DNA of 48,970 nucleotides from Polynucleobacter sp. (GCA_023254115.1 JALQYK010000048.1:1-48970); one strand, 5' to 3'; shown: positions 1 to 11,741, counted from the first letter of the stretch. The notes: generated by a model not told the origin, from the sequence alone. Made by a program: numbers and translations.

Positions 1-1
1 A

Positions 2-901
2 ATTCAAATTAATGGTCGCCTACGCCCAACTGTTACTGCAAAAGATTTAATCATGGCGGTGATTGGTAAATTAGGCACTGCGGGTGGTACTGGCTATGTT
101 GCTGAGTTTTGTGGCGAAGGGATCGAAGCGCTGTCTATGGAAGCGCGTATGACGCTTTGTAATATGAGTATTGAAATGGGCGCAAAAGCGGGTTTAATCG
201 CACCAGATCAAACAACTTATGATTATTTAAAAGGTCGCCCATTTGCACCACAAGGTGCTGACTTTGATAGTGCCGTTGCCTACTGGCAAACACTAAAAAC
301 TGATGAAGGCGCAGAGTTTGATCATGTTGTTGAATTAGAGGCCGCTGATATTCAACCGCAAATTACTTGGGGTACCAGCCCTGAGCAAGTGATTGGCGTA
401 GATGAATGTATTCCTGATCCTGAGCAAGAACCAGATTTAATCAAAGCTGATGCGATTCGTAGTGCACTAAAATATATGGGTTTAAAAGCCGGTGATAAAT
501 TGTCTTCTGCGACTGTTGATACCGTATTTATTGGCTCATGTACAAATAGCCGAATTGAAGATTTACGTGCTGCTGCGCAAATTGTTGAAGGTAAGCAGGT
601 TGCAGCGGGTGTTGAAGCGCTGATTGTTCCTGGTTCTGGCCTTGTAAAAAAACAAGCCGAAGACGAAGGTCTTGCAGATATCTTCAAAGCAGCTGGCTTT
701 GAATGGCGTGAACCAGGTTGCTCAATGTGTTTGGCGATGAACGCTGACCGTTTGGAGCCAGGTGAGCGTTGCGCATCAACTTCAAATCGTAACTTTGAAG
801 GACGCCAAGGTAATGGCGGCAGAACACATTTAGTAAGTCCTGCTATGGCTGCTGCGGCTGCCCTAGAAGGTCACTTTGTAGATGTTCGTAAAATAGCTTA
901 A
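2..901 (+). CDS. leuC: 3-isopropylmalate dehydratase large subunit LeuC, C-terminal part
   Basis: LeuC isomerises 2-isopropylmalate to 3-isopropylmalate in leucine synthesis, together with LeuD, using a [4Fe-4S] cluster. The reading frame is open from base 2, so the gene starts left of the window. About 299 C-terminal residues are present; the family is usually near 470. The cluster cysteines are visible in IGSCTNS (Cys codon at 539-541) and in PGCSMC (from about 716). The internal ATG at 53 is not the start, because the coding sequence ahead of it ([15 protein letters not shown]) is typical LeuC. It is followed by a small lipoprotein gene and then leuD. Confidence 0.97.
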   Translation: MQINGRLRPTVTAKDLIMAVIGKLGTAGGTGYVAEFCGEGIEALSMEARMTLCNMSIEMGAKAGLIAPDQTTYDYLKGRPFAPQGADFDSAVAYWQTLKTDEGAEFDHVVELEAADIQPQITWGTSPEQVIGVDECIPDPEQEPDLIKADAIRSALKYMGLKAGDKLSSATVDTVFIGSCTNSRIEDLRAAAQIVEGKQVAAGVEALIVPGSGLVKKQAEDEGLADIFKAAGFEWREPGCSMCLAMNADRLEPGERCASTSNRNFEGRQGNGGRTHLVSPAMAAAAALEGHFVDVRKIA

Positions 902-920
902 AAAAATATTGGAGACCTCT

Positions 921-1109
921 ATGAAACAACTTTTAAAAATCTCTGTAGCCATTTTGATGATTGCTGGCTTGACTGCTTGCAACACGATTTCAGGTTTGGG
1001 CCAAGATTTGCAGAACTTAGGTACTGTGATTGATAAAAATACAGCAAAAAAATCTGACTCAAAAAGCGAATCTGATAATTCAGGCGTGGTTGTTACACCG
1101 GTTAAATAA
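921..1109 (+). CDS. Entericidin A/B-like small lipoprotein
   Basis: This 62-residue protein starts [16 protein letters not shown] and has a lipobox LTAC, so it should be cleaved and lipidated at that Cys and sit in the envelope. The stretch after the Cys ([14 protein letters not shown]) matches the entericidin pattern of a small amphipathic lipoprotein; the tail is Lys/Ser/Asp-rich. I chose ATG 921, with GGAG at 911-914, over an in-frame TTG at 909. Its stop overlaps the leuD start by one base (TAATG), so it is translationally coupled inside the leu operon. Entericidins in enterobacteria are linked to stationary-phase lysis, but the role here is unknown. Confidence 0.85.
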   Translation: MKQLLKISVAILMIAGLTACNTISGLGQDLQNLGTVIDKNTAKKSDSKSESDNSGVVVTPVK

Positions 1110-1756
1110 TGGATAAGTTCACAGTTCATCAAGGCGTTGTTATTCCGCTCGATCGTGAAAACGTCGATACGGATGCCATCATTCCAAAACAGTTCTTGAA
1201 GTCAATCAAGAGAACTGGTTTTGGTCAAAATCTTTTTGATGAGTGGCGTTATCTAGATCAAGGCGAGCCTGGTCAAGACTGTTCTAACCGTCCGATCAAT
1301 CCTGAGTTTGTATTGAATCAATCGCGCTATAAAGGTGGCAGTATTCTTTTGGCGCGTCAAAATTTTGGTTGCGGCAGTTCACGTGAGCATGCTCCATGGG
1401 CTTTAGAGCAATATGGTTTTAGAGCAGTGATTGCGCCTAGCTTTGCAGATATCTTTTTTAACAATTGTTATAAAAATGGTTTGTTGCCGATCGTTTTGTC
1501 TGCACAACAAGTAGACCATTTATTTAATGAGACTTTTGCATTCAATGGTTATCAATTAACGATTGATTTGGAAAAGCAGCAGGTGATTGCCCCTGATGGT
1601 CGTGCTTATGACTTTGAGATTGCGCCATTTAGAAAATATTGCATGATCAATGGTTTGGATGACATTGGTTTGACCTTGCGTCATGCCGATAAAATTAAAG
1701 CTTACGAAGCTGAGCGCATCTTGCGCATGCCCTGGTTGGGCACGAAGCTTCCTTAA
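1109..1756 (+). CDS. leuD: 3-isopropylmalate dehydratase small subunit LeuD
   Basis: LeuD is the swivel-domain subunit that completes the LeuC active site in leucine synthesis. The 215 residues are full length for the family. Characteristic parts are [13 protein letters not shown] near the N-terminus, [14 protein letters not shown] near residue 90, and the following [21 protein letters not shown]. The ATG overlaps the stop of the preceding lipoprotein gene by one base. leuB follows after 21 bases. Confidence 0.97.
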   Translation: MDKFTVHQGVVIPLDRENVDTDAIIPKQFLKSIKRTGFGQNLFDEWRYLDQGEPGQDCSNRPINPEFVLNQSRYKGGSILLARQNFGCGSSREHAPWALEQYGFRAVIAPSFADIFFNNCYKNGLLPIVLSAQQVDHLFNETFAFNGYQLTIDLEKQQVIAPDGRAYDFEIAPFRKYCMINGLDDIGLTLRHADKIKAYEAERILRMPWLGTKLP

Positions 1757-1777
1757 ATTTCCTATTAAAGGTTTTAC

Positions 1778-2845
1778 ATGAAGATTGCAGTATTGCCAGG
1801 TGATGGCATTGGCCCAGAAATTGTTGCTGAGGCAGTTAAAGTATTAAATGCTTTAGGCGAGTCTTTTGAGATGGAAACTGCACCTGTGGGTGGTGCTGGT
1901 TATGAAGCCAAAGGTCATCCATTGCCAGAAGACACACTCAAACTTGCCAAAGAAGCTGATGCAATCTTATTTGGCGCTGTGGGTGACTGGAAGTACGACA
2001 CCTTGGCGCGTGAACTGCGTCCTGAGCAAGCGATTCTTGGTCTACGCAAACATTTGAGTTTGTTTGCTAACTTAAGACCTGCGATTTGTTATCCAGAATT
2101 AACCGAAGCGTCTAGCCTAAAGCCAGAGATTGTGGCTGGTTTGAATATTTTGATCGTGCGTGAGCTTAACGGAGACATTTATTTTGGCTCACCTAAGGGT
2201 ATTCGTACGGCGACAGATGGGTTATTCCCAGGCGCACGCGAGGGTTTTGACACCATGCGTTATAGCGAGCCAGAAGTTGAGCGTATTGCACACGTGGCAT
2301 TTCAAGCAGCGCAAAAACGCCATAAGAGAGTTTGTAGCGTTGATAAAGCCAACGTGCTTGAGACTTCTCAGTTGTGGAAAGAAGTTATGACACGTATTGG
2401 CAAAGAATATCCAGATGTTGAGTTGAGTCACATGTATGTTGATAACGCCGCCATGCAGTTGGTGAAGGCGCCTAAAGCCTTTGACGTGGTGGTAACTGGT
2501 AACTTGTTTGGTGACATTTTGTCTGATGAAGCAGCGATGTTGACTGGTTCAATCGGTATGTTGCCATCTGCATCATTAGATAAAAATAACAAAGGTTTGT
2601 ATGAGCCAAGTCATGGCTCAGCCCCTGACATCGCTGGTAAGGGTGTGGCTAATCCTTTGGCCACGATTTTGTCGGCTGCGATGATGTTGCGTTACTCTTT
2701 GGGTAAAGCAGAGCAAGCTGACCGTATTGAACAAGCAGTGCAAAAAGTTTTAGCGCAAGGCTTTAGAACGGGTGACATTAAGACTGAAGGTTGCAAATTG
2801 GTTGGTACCCGTGAAATGGGTGAAGCAGTTTTAAAAGCTCTGTAA
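1778..2845 (+). CDS. leuB: 3-isopropylmalate dehydrogenase LeuB
   Basis: LeuB oxidatively decarboxylates 3-isopropylmalate to 2-oxoisocaproate with NAD. The protein is 355 residues, the normal length. Visible signatures are the N-terminal [16 protein letters not shown], the substrate-binding [14 protein letters not shown], the metal and active-site region around [12 protein letters not shown] and [20 protein letters not shown], and the NAD-binding [14 protein letters not shown]. It is third of the leu genes in the run and is followed by asd after 42 bases. Confidence 0.98.
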   Translation: MKIAVLPGDGIGPEIVAEAVKVLNALGESFEMETAPVGGAGYEAKGHPLPEDTLKLAKEADAILFGAVGDWKYDTLARELRPEQAILGLRKHLSLFANLRPAICYPELTEASSLKPEIVAGLNILIVRELNGDIYFGSPKGIRTATDGLFPGAREGFDTMRYSEPEVERIAHVAFQAAQKRHKRVCSVDKANVLETSQLWKEVMTRIGKEYPDVELSHMYVDNAAMQLVKAPKAFDVVVTGNLFGDILSDEAAMLTGSIGMLPSASLDKNNKGLYEPSHGSAPDIAGKGVANPLATILSAAMMLRYSLGKAEQADRIEQAVQKVLAQGFRTGDIKTEGCKLVGTREMGEAVLKAL

Positions 2846-2887
2846 GATAGATATCCCTAATTTAATTTTTTATTGATAGGTGTCGTT

Positions 2888-4021
2888 ATGGCAACTCCAT
2901 TAGTTGGTTTAGTAGGTTGGCGAGGTATGGTTGGTAGCGTTCTGATGCAGCGCATGCAGGACGAGGGTGACTTTGCCTTGATCGAACCAGTTTTCTTTAG
3001 TACTAGTAACGCAGGTGGTCCAGCTCCTGCCATGGCTAAGAACGAAAAGAAACTCTATTCTGCAGACGATGTGGATGCTCTAAAGCGTTGCGACATCATC
3101 ATCACTTGCCAAGGTGGCGATTACACCAAAGAGATTTATCCAAAGATTCGTGCCACAGGTTGGAAAGGTCATTGGATTGACGCGGCTAGCGCCTTGCGTA
3201 TGGTCGATGAGTCTGTGATTATTTTGGACCCTGTGAACCGTCCTGTGATTGACTCTGCAATTGCTAAAGGTGGCAATTTATGGGTGGGTGGTAACTGTAC
3301 AGTGAGCTTGATGCTAATGGCCATGGGTGGTTTATTCCGTGAAGGCATGATCGAGTGGGTTAGTGCCATGACTTACCAAGCTGCTTCTGGCGCTGGTGCA
3401 CAAAACATGCGTGAGTTGCTCTCACAAATGGGTGCTTTGCATGACGCTGTTAAAGCCGAGCTTGCTGATCCTGCATCGGCTATTTTGGATATCGATCGCA
3501 AAGTAGCAGAAACAATGCGTTCAGCTAATTTCCCTAAAAAGAATTTCCGCAACACAGCCTTGGCTGGTAGTTTGATTCCATGGATTGACGTGCCTGTTGA
3601 GCATGGTCAAACCAAAGAAGAGTGGAAGGGTGGTTCTGAGTGCAACAAGATTTTAGGTAATGCCCCATTCCGTTCAGCGGGCAGTATTCCTATTGATGGT
3701 TTGTGTGTGCGTATTGGCGCAATGCGTTGCCATTCACAAGGTTTAACGATTAAGTTGAAAAAAGACGTACCGTTAAGTGATATTGAAGGTATTTTGGCTG
3801 GTGCAAATGACTGGGTCAAAGTCGTGCCGAATGATCGCGAAACAACTGAAAGAGATTTAACGCCAGCGGCGGTAACAGGTACTTTGACAGTGCCCGTGGG
3901 TCGCTTGCACAAATTAGCAATGGGTCCTGATTACCTAGGCGCATTCACAGTAGGCGACCAGTTATTGTGGGGTGCTGCTGAGCCGTTGCGTCGCATGTTG
4001 CGCATTTTGTTGGAGCGTTAA
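2888..4021 (+). CDS. asd: Aspartate-semialdehyde dehydrogenase
   Basis: Asd reduces aspartyl phosphate to aspartate semialdehyde with NADPH, the branch point to lysine, threonine and methionine (and diaminopimelate for the wall). The 377-residue protein starts [17 protein letters not shown], an N-terminal dinucleotide-binding motif. The catalytic Cys is residue 137 in [12 protein letters not shown], and the active-site His is in [13 protein letters not shown] 2888 is preferred to an in-frame TTG at 2873, because conserved sequence begins there and ATAGG lies just upstream. It is the gammaproteobacterial-type Asd. The next start lies two bases past the stop. Confidence 0.96.
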   Translation: MATPLVGLVGWRGMVGSVLMQRMQDEGDFALIEPVFFSTSNAGGPAPAMAKNEKKLYSADDVDALKRCDIIITCQGGDYTKEIYPKIRATGWKGHWIDAASALRMVDESVIILDPVNRPVIDSAIAKGGNLWVGGNCTVSLMLMAMGGLFREGMIEWVSAMTYQAASGAGAQNMRELLSQMGALHDAVKAELADPASAILDIDRKVAETMRSANFPKKNFRNTALAGSLIPWIDVPVEHGQTKEEWKGGSECNKILGNAPFRSAGSIPIDGLCVRIGAMRCHSQGLTIKLKKDVPLSDIEGILAGANDWVKVVPNDRETTERDLTPAAVTGTLTVPVGRLHKLAMGPDYLGAFTVGDQLLWGAAEPLRRMLRILLER

Positions 4022-4022
4022 T

Positions 4023-5321
4023 TTGTTCTTATCGCGCTACTTAGTTGGTCTTGCTTTAGCTGTATTTGCTGGGCAAGCACTTGCTTTGAATTTGGGTCAT
4101 TTGAGTATCCAATCCAAGGTGGGTGAACCATTGGTAGCGCAGATTGCGGTTCAAGTTAATCCAAGCGAAATTGATTCACTAAAAGATATTCAGGCGGCTT
4201 TGGCCAGTCCTGAGATGTATCAACGTTTAGGGATTACTTCATCAGCCACACAAGCTCAATTACGTGTGAGTTTGATCAAAGGTTCTAAGCAAGAGCCAGT
4301 AGCGATCAAAATCAGTTCTGATGAAGTTTTAAAGCTTGCTCCTAATGAAGTCTTCTTAGATGCATTGATTGAGCTACGTTGGCCTGCTGGTTTGGTTAGA
4401 CGTGTTTACACCTTGATGGTGGCTGATCAGGCTAAGGTGGAAGTAAAGTCAGGCGAGACTCTGACTGAGATTGCAACCAAAGTAATGGCTGATTTTGATG
4501 ATGCCAATTTGGATCAAGCTCTCATTGCTCTTTACCGCGCCAATCCACAAGCTTTTGCTGGTGGCAGCATTCATCGCTTGATGGCTGGATCAGAACTCAA
4601 AATACCAAGTAAGGCGATGGTACAAAGTGTGCCTAAGCAAGAAGCCAAAGAAATCGCCGTTACTGCTAATACTGCTTACCGCTCAGGACAGGCTAATTTA
4701 CCGCTCACAGATGTTGCTAAATCAGAACTTACTGGAGATCGCTTAAAGGTAGGCCCTGCTGCTGGCTTGGAAGGTGAAGCAAAGCGTCGCATGGAAGAGT
4801 TATTGGTGCAAGAAAAAGCACTCTCAGATGCCAAGCAAAGAATTGTTGAGTTAGAAAAAAATATTTCTGATCTTAAAAAACTCATTCAAAGTAGTGATCA
4901 AGGTTCCGGTGCAAAAGCTCCTACAGATTGGAAAGACTATGCAGGTCCTGGCGTTTTAGCTGTCTTCATTTTGATTGCCTTATGGGTGCTTTTGAAACTA
5001 TCACGCAATGAGGCAGCCAAAGCCAAGGCTCCAGATTCTGCTGCTGTGATGCCTGAGCATGCAGCTAAGTTATTTGCTTCATTGGATTTGAGTCTTGATG
5101 CAAAACCGACTCAAGCCCAAGTGCCATCGCTTCAAGAACTGCCAACTGCAGAAACCTTGCGTGTTAAGTTGAATTTGATTCGTGCCTACATCACGATTGA
5201 AGATTTCACTGCAGCTCGTCAGGCTATTGATGAGGTATTAGCGGTCAGTAGTCAGGTCGATCCTGACTTGACCATTCAGGCTAACTCATTATTGGCTGAG
5301 ATTAATCAGCGTACGTCATAG
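4023..5321 (+). CDS. fimV: FimV-like cell-pole/peptidoglycan-binding protein
   Basis: The protein is FimV-like, of the type organising the cell pole and type IV pilus/twitching functions. Seen in order: a signal peptide (about residues 1-22, ending ...GQALA), the FimV N-terminal domain ([16 protein letters not shown] onward), a LysM-like [15 protein letters not shown], a coiled coil (about 255-295), one membrane helix ([16 protein letters not shown]), and a C-terminal FimV helix module ([15 protein letters not shown]). At about 433 residues it is much shorter than the Pseudomonas protein. I chose TTG 4023, since GGAG at 4012-4015 is well spaced and a clean signal peptide follows. The position between asd and truA is common in betaproteobacteria. 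Confidence 0.82.
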   Translation: MFLSRYLVGLALAVFAGQALALNLGHLSIQSKVGEPLVAQIAVQVNPSEIDSLKDIQAALASPEMYQRLGITSSATQAQLRVSLIKGSKQEPVAIKISSDEVLKLAPNEVFLDALIELRWPAGLVRRVYTLMVADQAKVEVKSGETLTEIATKVMADFDDANLDQALIALYRANPQAFAGGSIHRLMAGSELKIPSKAMVQSVPKQEAKEIAVTANTAYRSGQANLPLTDVAKSELTGDRLKVGPAAGLEGEAKRRMEELLVQEKALSDAKQRIVELEKNISDLKKLIQSSDQGSGAKAPTDWKDYAGPGVLAVFILIALWVLLKLSRNEAAKAKAPDSAAVMPEHAAKLFASLDLSLDAKPTQAQVPSLQELPTAETLRVKLNLIRAYITIEDFTAARQAIDEVLAVSSQVDPDLTIQANSLLAEINQRTS

Positions 5322-5328
5322 CATCACC

Positions 5329-6150
5329 ATGCGTCTAGCGCTGGGTTTGCAATATGACGGAGCCGCCTTTTCAGGTTGGCAAACTCAACACAGTGGTCAA
5401 ACAGTTCAAGATTATCTAGAAGCAGCACTCGTTAAATTTATTGGCGACCCAGCCATTACTCAAGTTAATACCATTACTGCAGGACGTACAGATGCTGGTG
5501 TTCATGCTTTGGGGCAGGTGGTGCATTTTGATACTGACATCGTGCGACCTGATCTATCGTGGGTCAAGGGGGTGAATGCATTTTTGCCACCAACAATCAG
5601 TGTGCAGTGGGTTAAGCCTGTGCCTGTAGATTTTGATGCCAGATTTAGCGGATTTGAACGAACTTATTGTTATGCATTATTAACAGGACCTTGTGCTGCA
5701 CCTTTGGTGGCAGGTAAGGCGGGTTACTACATGTTGCCACAGGGCAAGTCATTAAGCCTAGAGGCAATGCGCGAGGCCAGCCAATGCTTGTTGGGTGAGC
5801 ATGACTTTAGTTCCTTTAGGTCGTCAGAGTGTCAGAGCAAAACGCCAGTTAAAACGCTTTATCAGTTAGACATCCATCAGCATGGCCCGTGGATTTACTT
5901 TGTGATCAGAGGCAATGCCTTCTTACACCACATGGTCAGAAACCTTGTTGGTAGTCTATTGGCCGTTGGTTCAGGCAAAGAAACCCCTGACTGGCTAAAG
6001 AGTGTTCTAGAGGCGCGTAATAGACAATTGGCGGCTCCGACATACATGCCTGATGGTTTGTACCTGATTAGGGTAGGATATCCAGAACATTTTGAGATTC
6101 CGAAGCCTAATTTAGCGGGTAGTCTCTTGCCAATTGAACTATTCATGTGA
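5329..6150 (+). CDS. truA: tRNA pseudouridine(38-40) synthase TruA
   Basis: TruA converts uridines 38-40 of the tRNA anticodon arm to pseudouridine. The 273-residue protein has the nucleophile Asp55 in [13 protein letters not shown], and the C-terminal half carries [17 protein letters not shown] and [11 protein letters not shown], all family hallmarks. It begins 7 bases after the fimV-like gene and is followed after 16 bases by trpF, as in related genomes. Confidence 0.97.
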   Translation: MRLALGLQYDGAAFSGWQTQHSGQTVQDYLEAALVKFIGDPAITQVNTITAGRTDAGVHALGQVVHFDTDIVRPDLSWVKGVNAFLPPTISVQWVKPVPVDFDARFSGFERTYCYALLTGPCAAPLVAGKAGYYMLPQGKSLSLEAMREASQCLLGEHDFSSFRSSECQSKTPVKTLYQLDIHQHGPWIYFVIRGNAFLHHMVRNLVGSLLAVGSGKETPDWLKSVLEARNRQLAAPTYMPDGLYLIRVGYPEHFEIPKPNLAGSLLPIELFM

Positions 6151-6166
6151 ATCGAGGTAGATCGAA

Positions 6167-6844
6167 GTGGGCTTGTTAAAACACACACCAGATAAAACCC
6201 GGATTAAGTTCTGTGGCTTTACTCGTTCTGCAGATGTGGATGCGGCAGTTTCCTTAGGGGTGGATGCGCTAGGTTTTGTCTTTTATGAGCCCAGTCCAAG
6301 GTATGTCAGCCCAGAGATGGCTGCAGCCCTGATCGGTCGTATGCCAGGCGGAATGGATGCAGTGGCGCTAGTTGTGAACCCAAGCGACGAAGAGGTCAAA
6401 AGGATTAAAGACCGTGTGCCGATGACTTTATGGCAGTTTCATGGGGATGAGTCTCCTGGGCGTTGTGAAGAGATCGCGGAGGGCATGCCTTGGATGAAAG
6501 CAGCCAGAATTAAGTCGGGCTTCAACCTTTCTGATTTTTCTCTACAATATGCCAAAGCAGCCGGTTTTTTACTCGATGCCTTCGTTGAGGGCTACGGTGG
6601 AGGCGGGCATGTATTCGATTGGTCTTTGATACCGGAACTATGGGCAAAAGAAAACGCGCATCGGGTCGTTTTGAGTGGTGGATTGAACACGCACAACGTG
6701 GTCGAGGGAATCTCGCACCTTAAACCTTGTGCTGTGGATGTTTCTAGCAGCATTGAAGCAGCTAAAGGTCAAAAAAGCCCTGAATTAATGAAGGCGTTTG
6801 TTGAAGTAGTTCGTGGTGCCAATCCAGGCACCCAAGCCGTGTAG
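6167..6844 (+). CDS. trpF: Phosphoribosylanthranilate isomerase TrpF
   Basis: TrpF performs the Amadori rearrangement of phosphoribosylanthranilate to CdRP, the third step of tryptophan synthesis. It is a single TIM barrel of 225 residues. The general base Cys is in [15 protein letters not shown] near residue 16, and the catalytic Asp is in AVDVSSSIE near the C-terminus. The GTG start at 6167 has GAGGT at 6154-6158 upstream and places the barrel start normally. trpB and trpA follow directly; trpE, G, D and C are not in the window. Confidence 0.96.
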   Translation: MGLLKHTPDKTRIKFCGFTRSADVDAAVSLGVDALGFVFYEPSPRYVSPEMAAALIGRMPGGMDAVALVVNPSDEEVKRIKDRVPMTLWQFHGDESPGRCEEIAEGMPWMKAARIKSGFNLSDFSLQYAKAAGFLLDAFVEGYGGGGHVFDWSLIPELWAKENAHRVVLSGGLNTHNVVEGISHLKPCAVDVSSSIEAAKGQKSPELMKAFVEVVRGANPGTQAV

Positions 6845-6855
6845 AGGTTAAGACT

Positions 6856-8049
6856 ATGTATGATTTTCCAGATGTAAGAGGTCATTTCGGACCTTATGGT
6901 GGCGTGTTTGTTTCTGAGACATTGATGTATGCATTAAATGAGCTCAAAGAAACATATGCCAAATACCAACATGACCCAGAATTCTTAGCTGAGTTTCACT
7001 CAGAGTTAAAACACTTTGTGGGTCGTCCATCACCTGTTTATCACGCCAAGCGTTGGAGTGAGGCTTTGGGTGGTGCGCAAATTTATCTCAAGCGTGAAGA
7101 TTTGAATCACACGGGTGCTCACAAAATTAACAATGTGATTGGTCAAGCGATGTTGGCTAAGCGCATGGGTAAGAAGCGCATCATTGCTGAGACGGGCGCA
7201 GGGCAGCATGGCGTGGCTACTGCCACAATTTGTGCACGCTTTGGTTTGGAGTGCGTGGTTTATCAGGGTGCTGTGGACGTAGCTCGTCAAGCGCAAAACG
7301 TGTATCGCATGAAGTTGTTGGGTGCGACTGTTGTACCGGTTGAGTCAGGCACAAAAACACTTAAAGATGCTCTGAACGAAGCGATGCGCGACTGGGTTAC
7401 CAATGTAGAAACCACTTTTTACATCATTGGTACGGTGGCTGGACCTCATCCCTATCCGATGATGGTCAGAGATTTTCAGAGTGTGATTGGGGAAGAGTGC
7501 AAAGTACAAATGCCAGAAATGATTGGACGTCAACCAGACTACGTGATGGCGTGTGTGGGTGGTGGTTCAAATGCCATGGGTATTTTCTACCCATACATTG
7601 ATGTCCCAGGAGTTCAATTGATTGGTGTGGAAGCGGCAGGCCATGGTTTAAATACGAAAGAGCACTCCGCTGCATTGGTGGCGGGAACGCCAGGGGTGTT
7701 GCATGGTAATCGTACTTACCTCTTGCAAGATGAAAATGGCCAGATCGCTGAAACGCATTCAGTCTCTGCTGGTATGGACTACCCAGGTGTGGGTCCTGAG
7801 CATGCTTGGTTGAAAGACTCTAAGCGTGCTGACTATGTGGCAGTCACTGATGATGAAGCACTCAAGGCATTTCATGATTGTTGTCGTATTGAGGGCATCA
7901 TTCCTGCATTAGAAAGTAGTCATGCAATTGCATATGCCTGCAAATTGGCACCTACTTTGCCGAAAGATAAAACCATCTTGGTCAACTTATCAGGCCGCGG
8001 TGATAAGGATATGCACACAGTTGCACAAGAATCAGGTTTGAAGTTTTAG
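6856..8049 (+). CDS. trpB: Tryptophan synthase beta chain
   Basis: TrpB condenses indole with serine to tryptophan, using pyridoxal phosphate. The 397-residue protein is full length. The PLP lysine lies in [14 protein letters not shown] near residue 90, and the phosphate-binding loop is [10 protein letters not shown]. The N-terminal [19 protein letters not shown] is typical of TrpB1. It sits between trpF and trpA with short spacers, as expected for the alpha2-beta2 complex. Confidence 0.99.
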   Translation: MYDFPDVRGHFGPYGGVFVSETLMYALNELKETYAKYQHDPEFLAEFHSELKHFVGRPSPVYHAKRWSEALGGAQIYLKREDLNHTGAHKINNVIGQAMLAKRMGKKRIIAETGAGQHGVATATICARFGLECVVYQGAVDVARQAQNVYRMKLLGATVVPVESGTKTLKDALNEAMRDWVTNVETTFYIIGTVAGPHPYPMMVRDFQSVIGEECKVQMPEMIGRQPDYVMACVGGGSNAMGIFYPYIDVPGVQLIGVEAAGHGLNTKEHSAALVAGTPGVLHGNRTYLLQDENGQIAETHSVSAGMDYPGVGPEHAWLKDSKRADYVAVTDDEALKAFHDCCRIEGIIPALESSHAIAYACKLAPTLPKDKTILVNLSGRGDKDMHTVAQESGLKF

Positions 8050-8057
8050 GAATATCG

Positions 8058-8855
8058 ATGTCAAAAATTGCAAAAGTATTTGCTGAGTTAAAAGCACAAG
8101 GTCGTAAAGGTTTAGTCCCGTTCATCACAGCAGGTGATCCTGAGCCAGGTCTTACTTTGGAGTTGCTGCATGCCTTGGTACGTGGTGGTGCAGATGTGAT
8201 TGAGTTAGGGGTGCCTTTTTCAGACCCAATGGCAGATGGCCCAGTGATTCAAAGAGCGTCTGAGCGAGCTTTGTCTCACGGTACAACGCTCAAGCACTGC
8301 ATTGAAATCGTCAAAGAGTTTCGTCAAACCAATGACCATACTCCGATTGTTTTAATGGGCTATGCCAATCCAATTGAACACATGGGAACTGAAACATTTG
8401 TCAAAACTGCTAAAGATGCAGGTGTTGACGGTGTCTTGGTGGTGGACTATCCACCTGAGGAATGTGAAGACTTTGCGCACCAATGCAAACAAGCGGGCAT
8501 TGATCCTATTTTCTTGTTGGCGCCAACATCTTCTCAAGAGCGTATTGATCAGGTTGGTAAAGTAGCTGCTGGCTACATTTACTACGTTTCTCTTAAAGGG
8601 GTTACTGGAGCGGCTAATTTGGATACCAAGGCAGTTGCGAGCATTATTCCTCAAATCAGGGCTGCTTCTGAGGTGCCTATTGCTGTTGGTTTTGGTATCA
8701 GAGATGCCCAGTCAGCCGTGGCTGTGGGGCAAACAGCCGATGCGGTTGTGATTGGTAGCAGAATTGTGCAATTATTAGAGGAAACCCCTAGTTCACAAAG
8801 AGTACAATCCCTAGAGAATTTCCTAAAAGACATCCGCAAGGCTTTGGACCAATAA
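8058..8855 (+). CDS. trpA: Tryptophan synthase alpha chain
   Basis: TrpA cleaves indole-3-glycerol phosphate to indole, which passes to TrpB. The protein is a 265-residue TIM barrel. The catalytic Glu is in [16 protein letters not shown] and the catalytic Asp in [11 protein letters not shown]; the phosphate-binding end has [12 protein letters not shown]. It starts 8 bases after trpB and ends 2 bases before accD. Confidence 0.99.
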   Translation: MSKIAKVFAELKAQGRKGLVPFITAGDPEPGLTLELLHALVRGGADVIELGVPFSDPMADGPVIQRASERALSHGTTLKHCIEIVKEFRQTNDHTPIVLMGYANPIEHMGTETFVKTAKDAGVDGVLVVDYPPEECEDFAHQCKQAGIDPIFLLAPTSSQERIDQVGKVAAGYIYYVSLKGVTGAANLDTKAVASIIPQIRAASEVPIAVGFGIRDAQSAVAVGQTADAVVIGSRIVQLLEETPSSQRVQSLENFLKDIRKALDQ

Positions 8856-8857
8856 AT

Positions 8858-9730
8858 ATGAGCTGGATCGATAAATTACTACCGCCAAGTATTCAACATA
8901 CGGACCCTGCGCAACGTAAAAGCGTTCCTGAGGGCTTGTGGGTTAAGTGCCCATCTTGTGAGGCAGTGCTTTACCGCAATGATATTGAGGCAAACCTTCA
9001 TGTTTGCCCTAAATGCGATCATCACATGCGCATCAATGCTCGTCAGCGCCTAGATAAATTATTGGATCTAGAAGGTCGCCACGAGATTGGCCAAGAAGTC
9101 TTGCCAGTTGATGCTTTGAAGTTCAGAGATACTAAAAAATACCCAGACCGTTTAAAAGATGCCATCGATACCACTGGTGAAACAGATGCGATGGTGGTGA
9201 TGTCAGGTGCTATTCATACGATTCCTGTTGTAGTTGCTTGTTTTGAGTTTGAGTTCATGGGTGGTTCCATGGGTTCTGTGGTGGGGGAGCGTTTTGTGCG
9301 CGGTGCCCAAACAGCTCTAGAGCAAAAAGTTCCTTTCATTTGTATCAGCGCCACTGGTGGTGCGCGTATGCAAGAGAGCTTGTTGTCATTGATGCAAATG
9401 GCAAAAACAAACGCCATGTTGGTGAAGTTGGCGCATGCCAAGTTGCCATACATCAGCGTATTAACAGACCCAACCATGGGTGGTATTTCGGCTAGCTTTG
9501 CCTTCATGGGTGATGTGGTAATGGCTGAACCAAAAGCCTTGATTGGTTTTGCAGGGCCGCGCGTGATTGAGCAAACTGTTCGCGAAAAATTACCAGAGGG
9601 CTTCCAGCGTTCTGAGTTCTTGATGCAAAAAGGCGGTATCGACATGATTGTCGATCGTCGTAATATGCGTAAAGAAATTGCTGACCTACTAGCGTTGTTG
9701 TTAAAACAACCTAGTGATTCAGTCGCATAA
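8858..9730 (+). CDS. accD: Acetyl-CoA carboxylase carboxyltransferase subunit beta
   Basis: AccD with AccA transfers the carboxyl group from carboxybiotin to acetyl-CoA, forming malonyl-CoA for fatty acid synthesis. It is 290 residues. The N-terminal zinc finger (CPSC ... CPKCDHH, residues about 30-52) is followed by the crotonase-like carboxyltransferase domain with [17 protein letters not shown] and [16 protein letters not shown] sequence. The gene lies between trpA and folC; the start of folC overlaps its 3' end by about 17 bases if GTG 9714 is used. Confidence 0.98.
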   Translation: MSWIDKLLPPSIQHTDPAQRKSVPEGLWVKCPSCEAVLYRNDIEANLHVCPKCDHHMRINARQRLDKLLDLEGRHEIGQEVLPVDALKFRDTKKYPDRLKDAIDTTGETDAMVVMSGAIHTIPVVVACFEFEFMGGSMGSVVGERFVRGAQTALEQKVPFICISATGGARMQESLLSLMQMAKTNAMLVKLAHAKLPYISVLTDPTMGGISASFAFMGDVVMAEPKALIGFAGPRVIEQTVREKLPEGFQRSEFLMQKGGIDMIVDRRNMRKEIADLLALLLKQPSDSVA

Positions 9731-11048
9731 GCTCTTTAGTTACCACTTGTCTGCCACGTTTGACAATTTAGATGATTGGTTGCGTCATTTAGAAAATGCG
9801 CACCCAGTGGGGATTGATATGGGGTTGGAGCGTATCAATCGTGTCAAAGAAGCCCTGCAGTTGCAAATTGATGCTACGGTCTTTATTGTGGGCGGCACTA
9901 ATGGCAAGGGCTCTACCTGTGCATTACTAGAAAGTATTCTTTTAGCCGCCTCATACAAGGTTGGTTGTCATACCTCCCCGCATTTCTTGAAGTTCAATGA
10001 GCGTGCTCGCATGGGAGGCGAAGCAGTGAGTGATGAGTTATTACTCAAGCACTTTGCAATCGTTGAAAACGCCAGAGCATCTTTGCCCAATCCACCAAGT
10101 TTGACTTACTTCGAGTTCACAACTTTAGCGATCATGCATTTATTTTCGCAAGCGGGTTTGGACGCTGTGATTCTAGAGGTGGGTTTAGGTGGGCGTTTGG
10201 ACGCTGTGAACATCATTGATGCAGATTGTGCGATTGTGACTAGCATCGATATGGATCATATGGAATACCTAGGAGACACCAGAGAAAAAATCGCTTTTGA
10301 AAAAGCGGGTATTTTCCGCTCAGGTAAGCCTGCAGTATGTGGTGATCCTGTGCCCCCACAGTCCTTGATTGATCATGCCAATGCTATTGGGGTAGATCTA
10401 TGGTTAATGGGACGTGACTATAACTTTCAGGGCGATAAACAGCAGTGGGGCTGGGCGGGTCGCAGTAAACGTTTTTCAGGCTTAGGCTACCCAGCTTTGC
10501 GGGGCGCCAATCAACTTTTAAATGCCTCTGCAGTGATTGCTGCTTTGATAGCGGTGAGAGATCGTTTGCCAGTAGGGGCTCAAGAAATCAGAAACGGCAT
10601 GGCTTGGGTGGAGTTACCTGGGCGTTTTCAGGTGCTGCCAGGGCAACCAACCATCATCTTGGATGTGGCTCACAATCCTCATGCGAGCGCCGCTTTAGCC
10701 CAAAATTTAGAAAATATGGCGTATCACCCATACACCATTGCTGTATTTGGTGCGATGGCAGATAAAGACATCCAAGGGGTCATGAAACCCATGCTGGATA
10801 AGATTGATTTTTGGTATTTTTGCGACTTGCCTACAGCCAGAGCTGCCAAAGGCGAGGCTTTGGCTAAGCAGTTGAGAGACCTGGGATTTAAAGAGGGCAA
10901 GGATTCGGGCATTGAGGTATTTGCAAACCCTGAATTAGCTTACCAAGCAGCACTAAAAAAGGCGGGCGAGGGTGATAGAATTACGGTATTCGGATCCTTC
11001 TATACCGTTGCTGGTGTGTTGGCCTATCGAAATGCAAAAGCTCATTAA
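9714..11048 (+). CDS. folC: Bifunctional folylpolyglutamate/dihydrofolate synthase FolC
   Basis: FolC adds glutamate to dihydropteroate and to folates, with ATP. The protein is up to 444 residues. The P-loop [15 protein letters not shown] lies near residue 60, [14 protein letters not shown] follows, and the Mur-ligase-type C-terminal domain contains [14 protein letters not shown]. The start is uncertain: GTG 9714 overlaps accD by 17 bases, while TTG 9747 would shorten the protein by 11 residues; neither has a clear ribosome-binding site. The conserved LDDWLRHLE begins downstream of both. Confidence 0.95.
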   Translation: MIQSHKLFSYHLSATFDNLDDWLRHLENAHPVGIDMGLERINRVKEALQLQIDATVFIVGGTNGKGSTCALLESILLAASYKVGCHTSPHFLKFNERARMGGEAVSDELLLKHFAIVENARASLPNPPSLTYFEFTTLAIMHLFSQAGLDAVILEVGLGGRLDAVNIIDADCAIVTSIDMDHMEYLGDTREKIAFEKAGIFRSGKPAVCGDPVPPQSLIDHANAIGVDLWLMGRDYNFQGDKQQWGWAGRSKRFSGLGYPALRGANQLLNASAVIAALIAVRDRLPVGAQEIRNGMAWVELPGRFQVLPGQPTIILDVAHNPHASAALAQNLENMAYHPYTIAVFGAMADKDIQGVMKPMLDKIDFWYFCDLPTARAAKGEALAKQLRDLGFKEGKDSGIEVFANPELAYQAALKKAGEGDRITVFGSFYTVAGVLAYRNAKAH

Positions 11049-11081
11049 CGATGACACAACTTTGACCTAACAATTTAGCTA

Positions 11082-11741
11082 ATGCGCCTACCATTCTTTA
11101 ATCGCCCAAGTACCAAAAACAACACGCCAGTTGAAGATGGCCTGACTGAAGATCCTGAGCGCCAACGCGCCCGACATCGACTGATTGGCGCAATATTTTT
11201 AGTGACAGTTGCTGTTGCTGGCTTACCAATTATTTTTGATTCAAAACCAAAGCAATATAACAACGACATTGCGATTCAAATTATTCAGCCAGGTGCCAAA
11301 GAAGAGAAGAAATCTGATGTAAAGCCAGAAGAATCTCGCACTGAGACTGCTACAACTAACAAAGACGCCAAAAAAGAAGAGCCCAAATCAGATAAGTCAG
11401 ATAAACCAGCACCTGTGGCTAAAACCTTAGACAAGGGTGAAGAAGTTTTATCGATTCTTGAGGATAGAAAATCTACTCCAGCAGCTCATGGTGGCCAGAG
11501 TGGCAAATACATTGTGCAAATCGGTGCATTTGCATCTGAAGACCGTGTGAAAAATTGGCAAAAGAAACTTAATGAACAAAAAGTATCAACCTATGTGGAT
11601 ATCAAGCTTGGTAAAGATGGTGGCAAGCTACATTTGTTGAGATCGGGTCCATATGGCGATCGAGCGGCTGCTGAAGCAGCGGAAAAGAAAATCAAATACG
11701 TTGGTCTGAGTCCAAAGATCATCGAGCAAAAGTCTGAGTGA
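11082..11741 (+). CDS. dedD: SPOR-domain cell-division protein, DedD-like
   Basis: This is a single-pass inner-membrane protein of 219 residues. A short cytoplasmic N-terminus rich in Arg precedes one helix (about 31-47, LIGAIFLVTVAVAGLPI). A long Lys/Glu/Ser/Thr-rich periplasmic linker follows, then a C-terminal SPOR domain (about 140-219, starting KYIVQIGAFASEDRV). SPOR domains bind denuded glycan strands at the division septum. The place between folC and cvpA matches the dedD-cvpA-purF order seen in many proteobacteria. Confidence 0.88.
   Translation: MRLPFFNRPSTKNNTPVEDGLTEDPERQRARHRLIGAIFLVTVAVAGLPIIFDSKPKQYNNDIAIQIIQPGAKEEKKSDVKPEESRTETATTNKDAKKEEPKSDKSDKPAPVAKTLDKGEEVLSILEDRKSTPAAHGGQSGKYIVQIGAFASEDRVKNWQKKLNEQKVSTYVDIKLGKDGGKLHLLRSGPYGDRAAAEAAEKKIKYVGLSPKIIEQKSE

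Noticed and set aside
9214..9645. A minus-strand open frame of 143 codons inside accD
   Set aside because: It lies wholly opposite a well-conserved gene, with composition following the codon pattern of accD, and has no recognisable motif.
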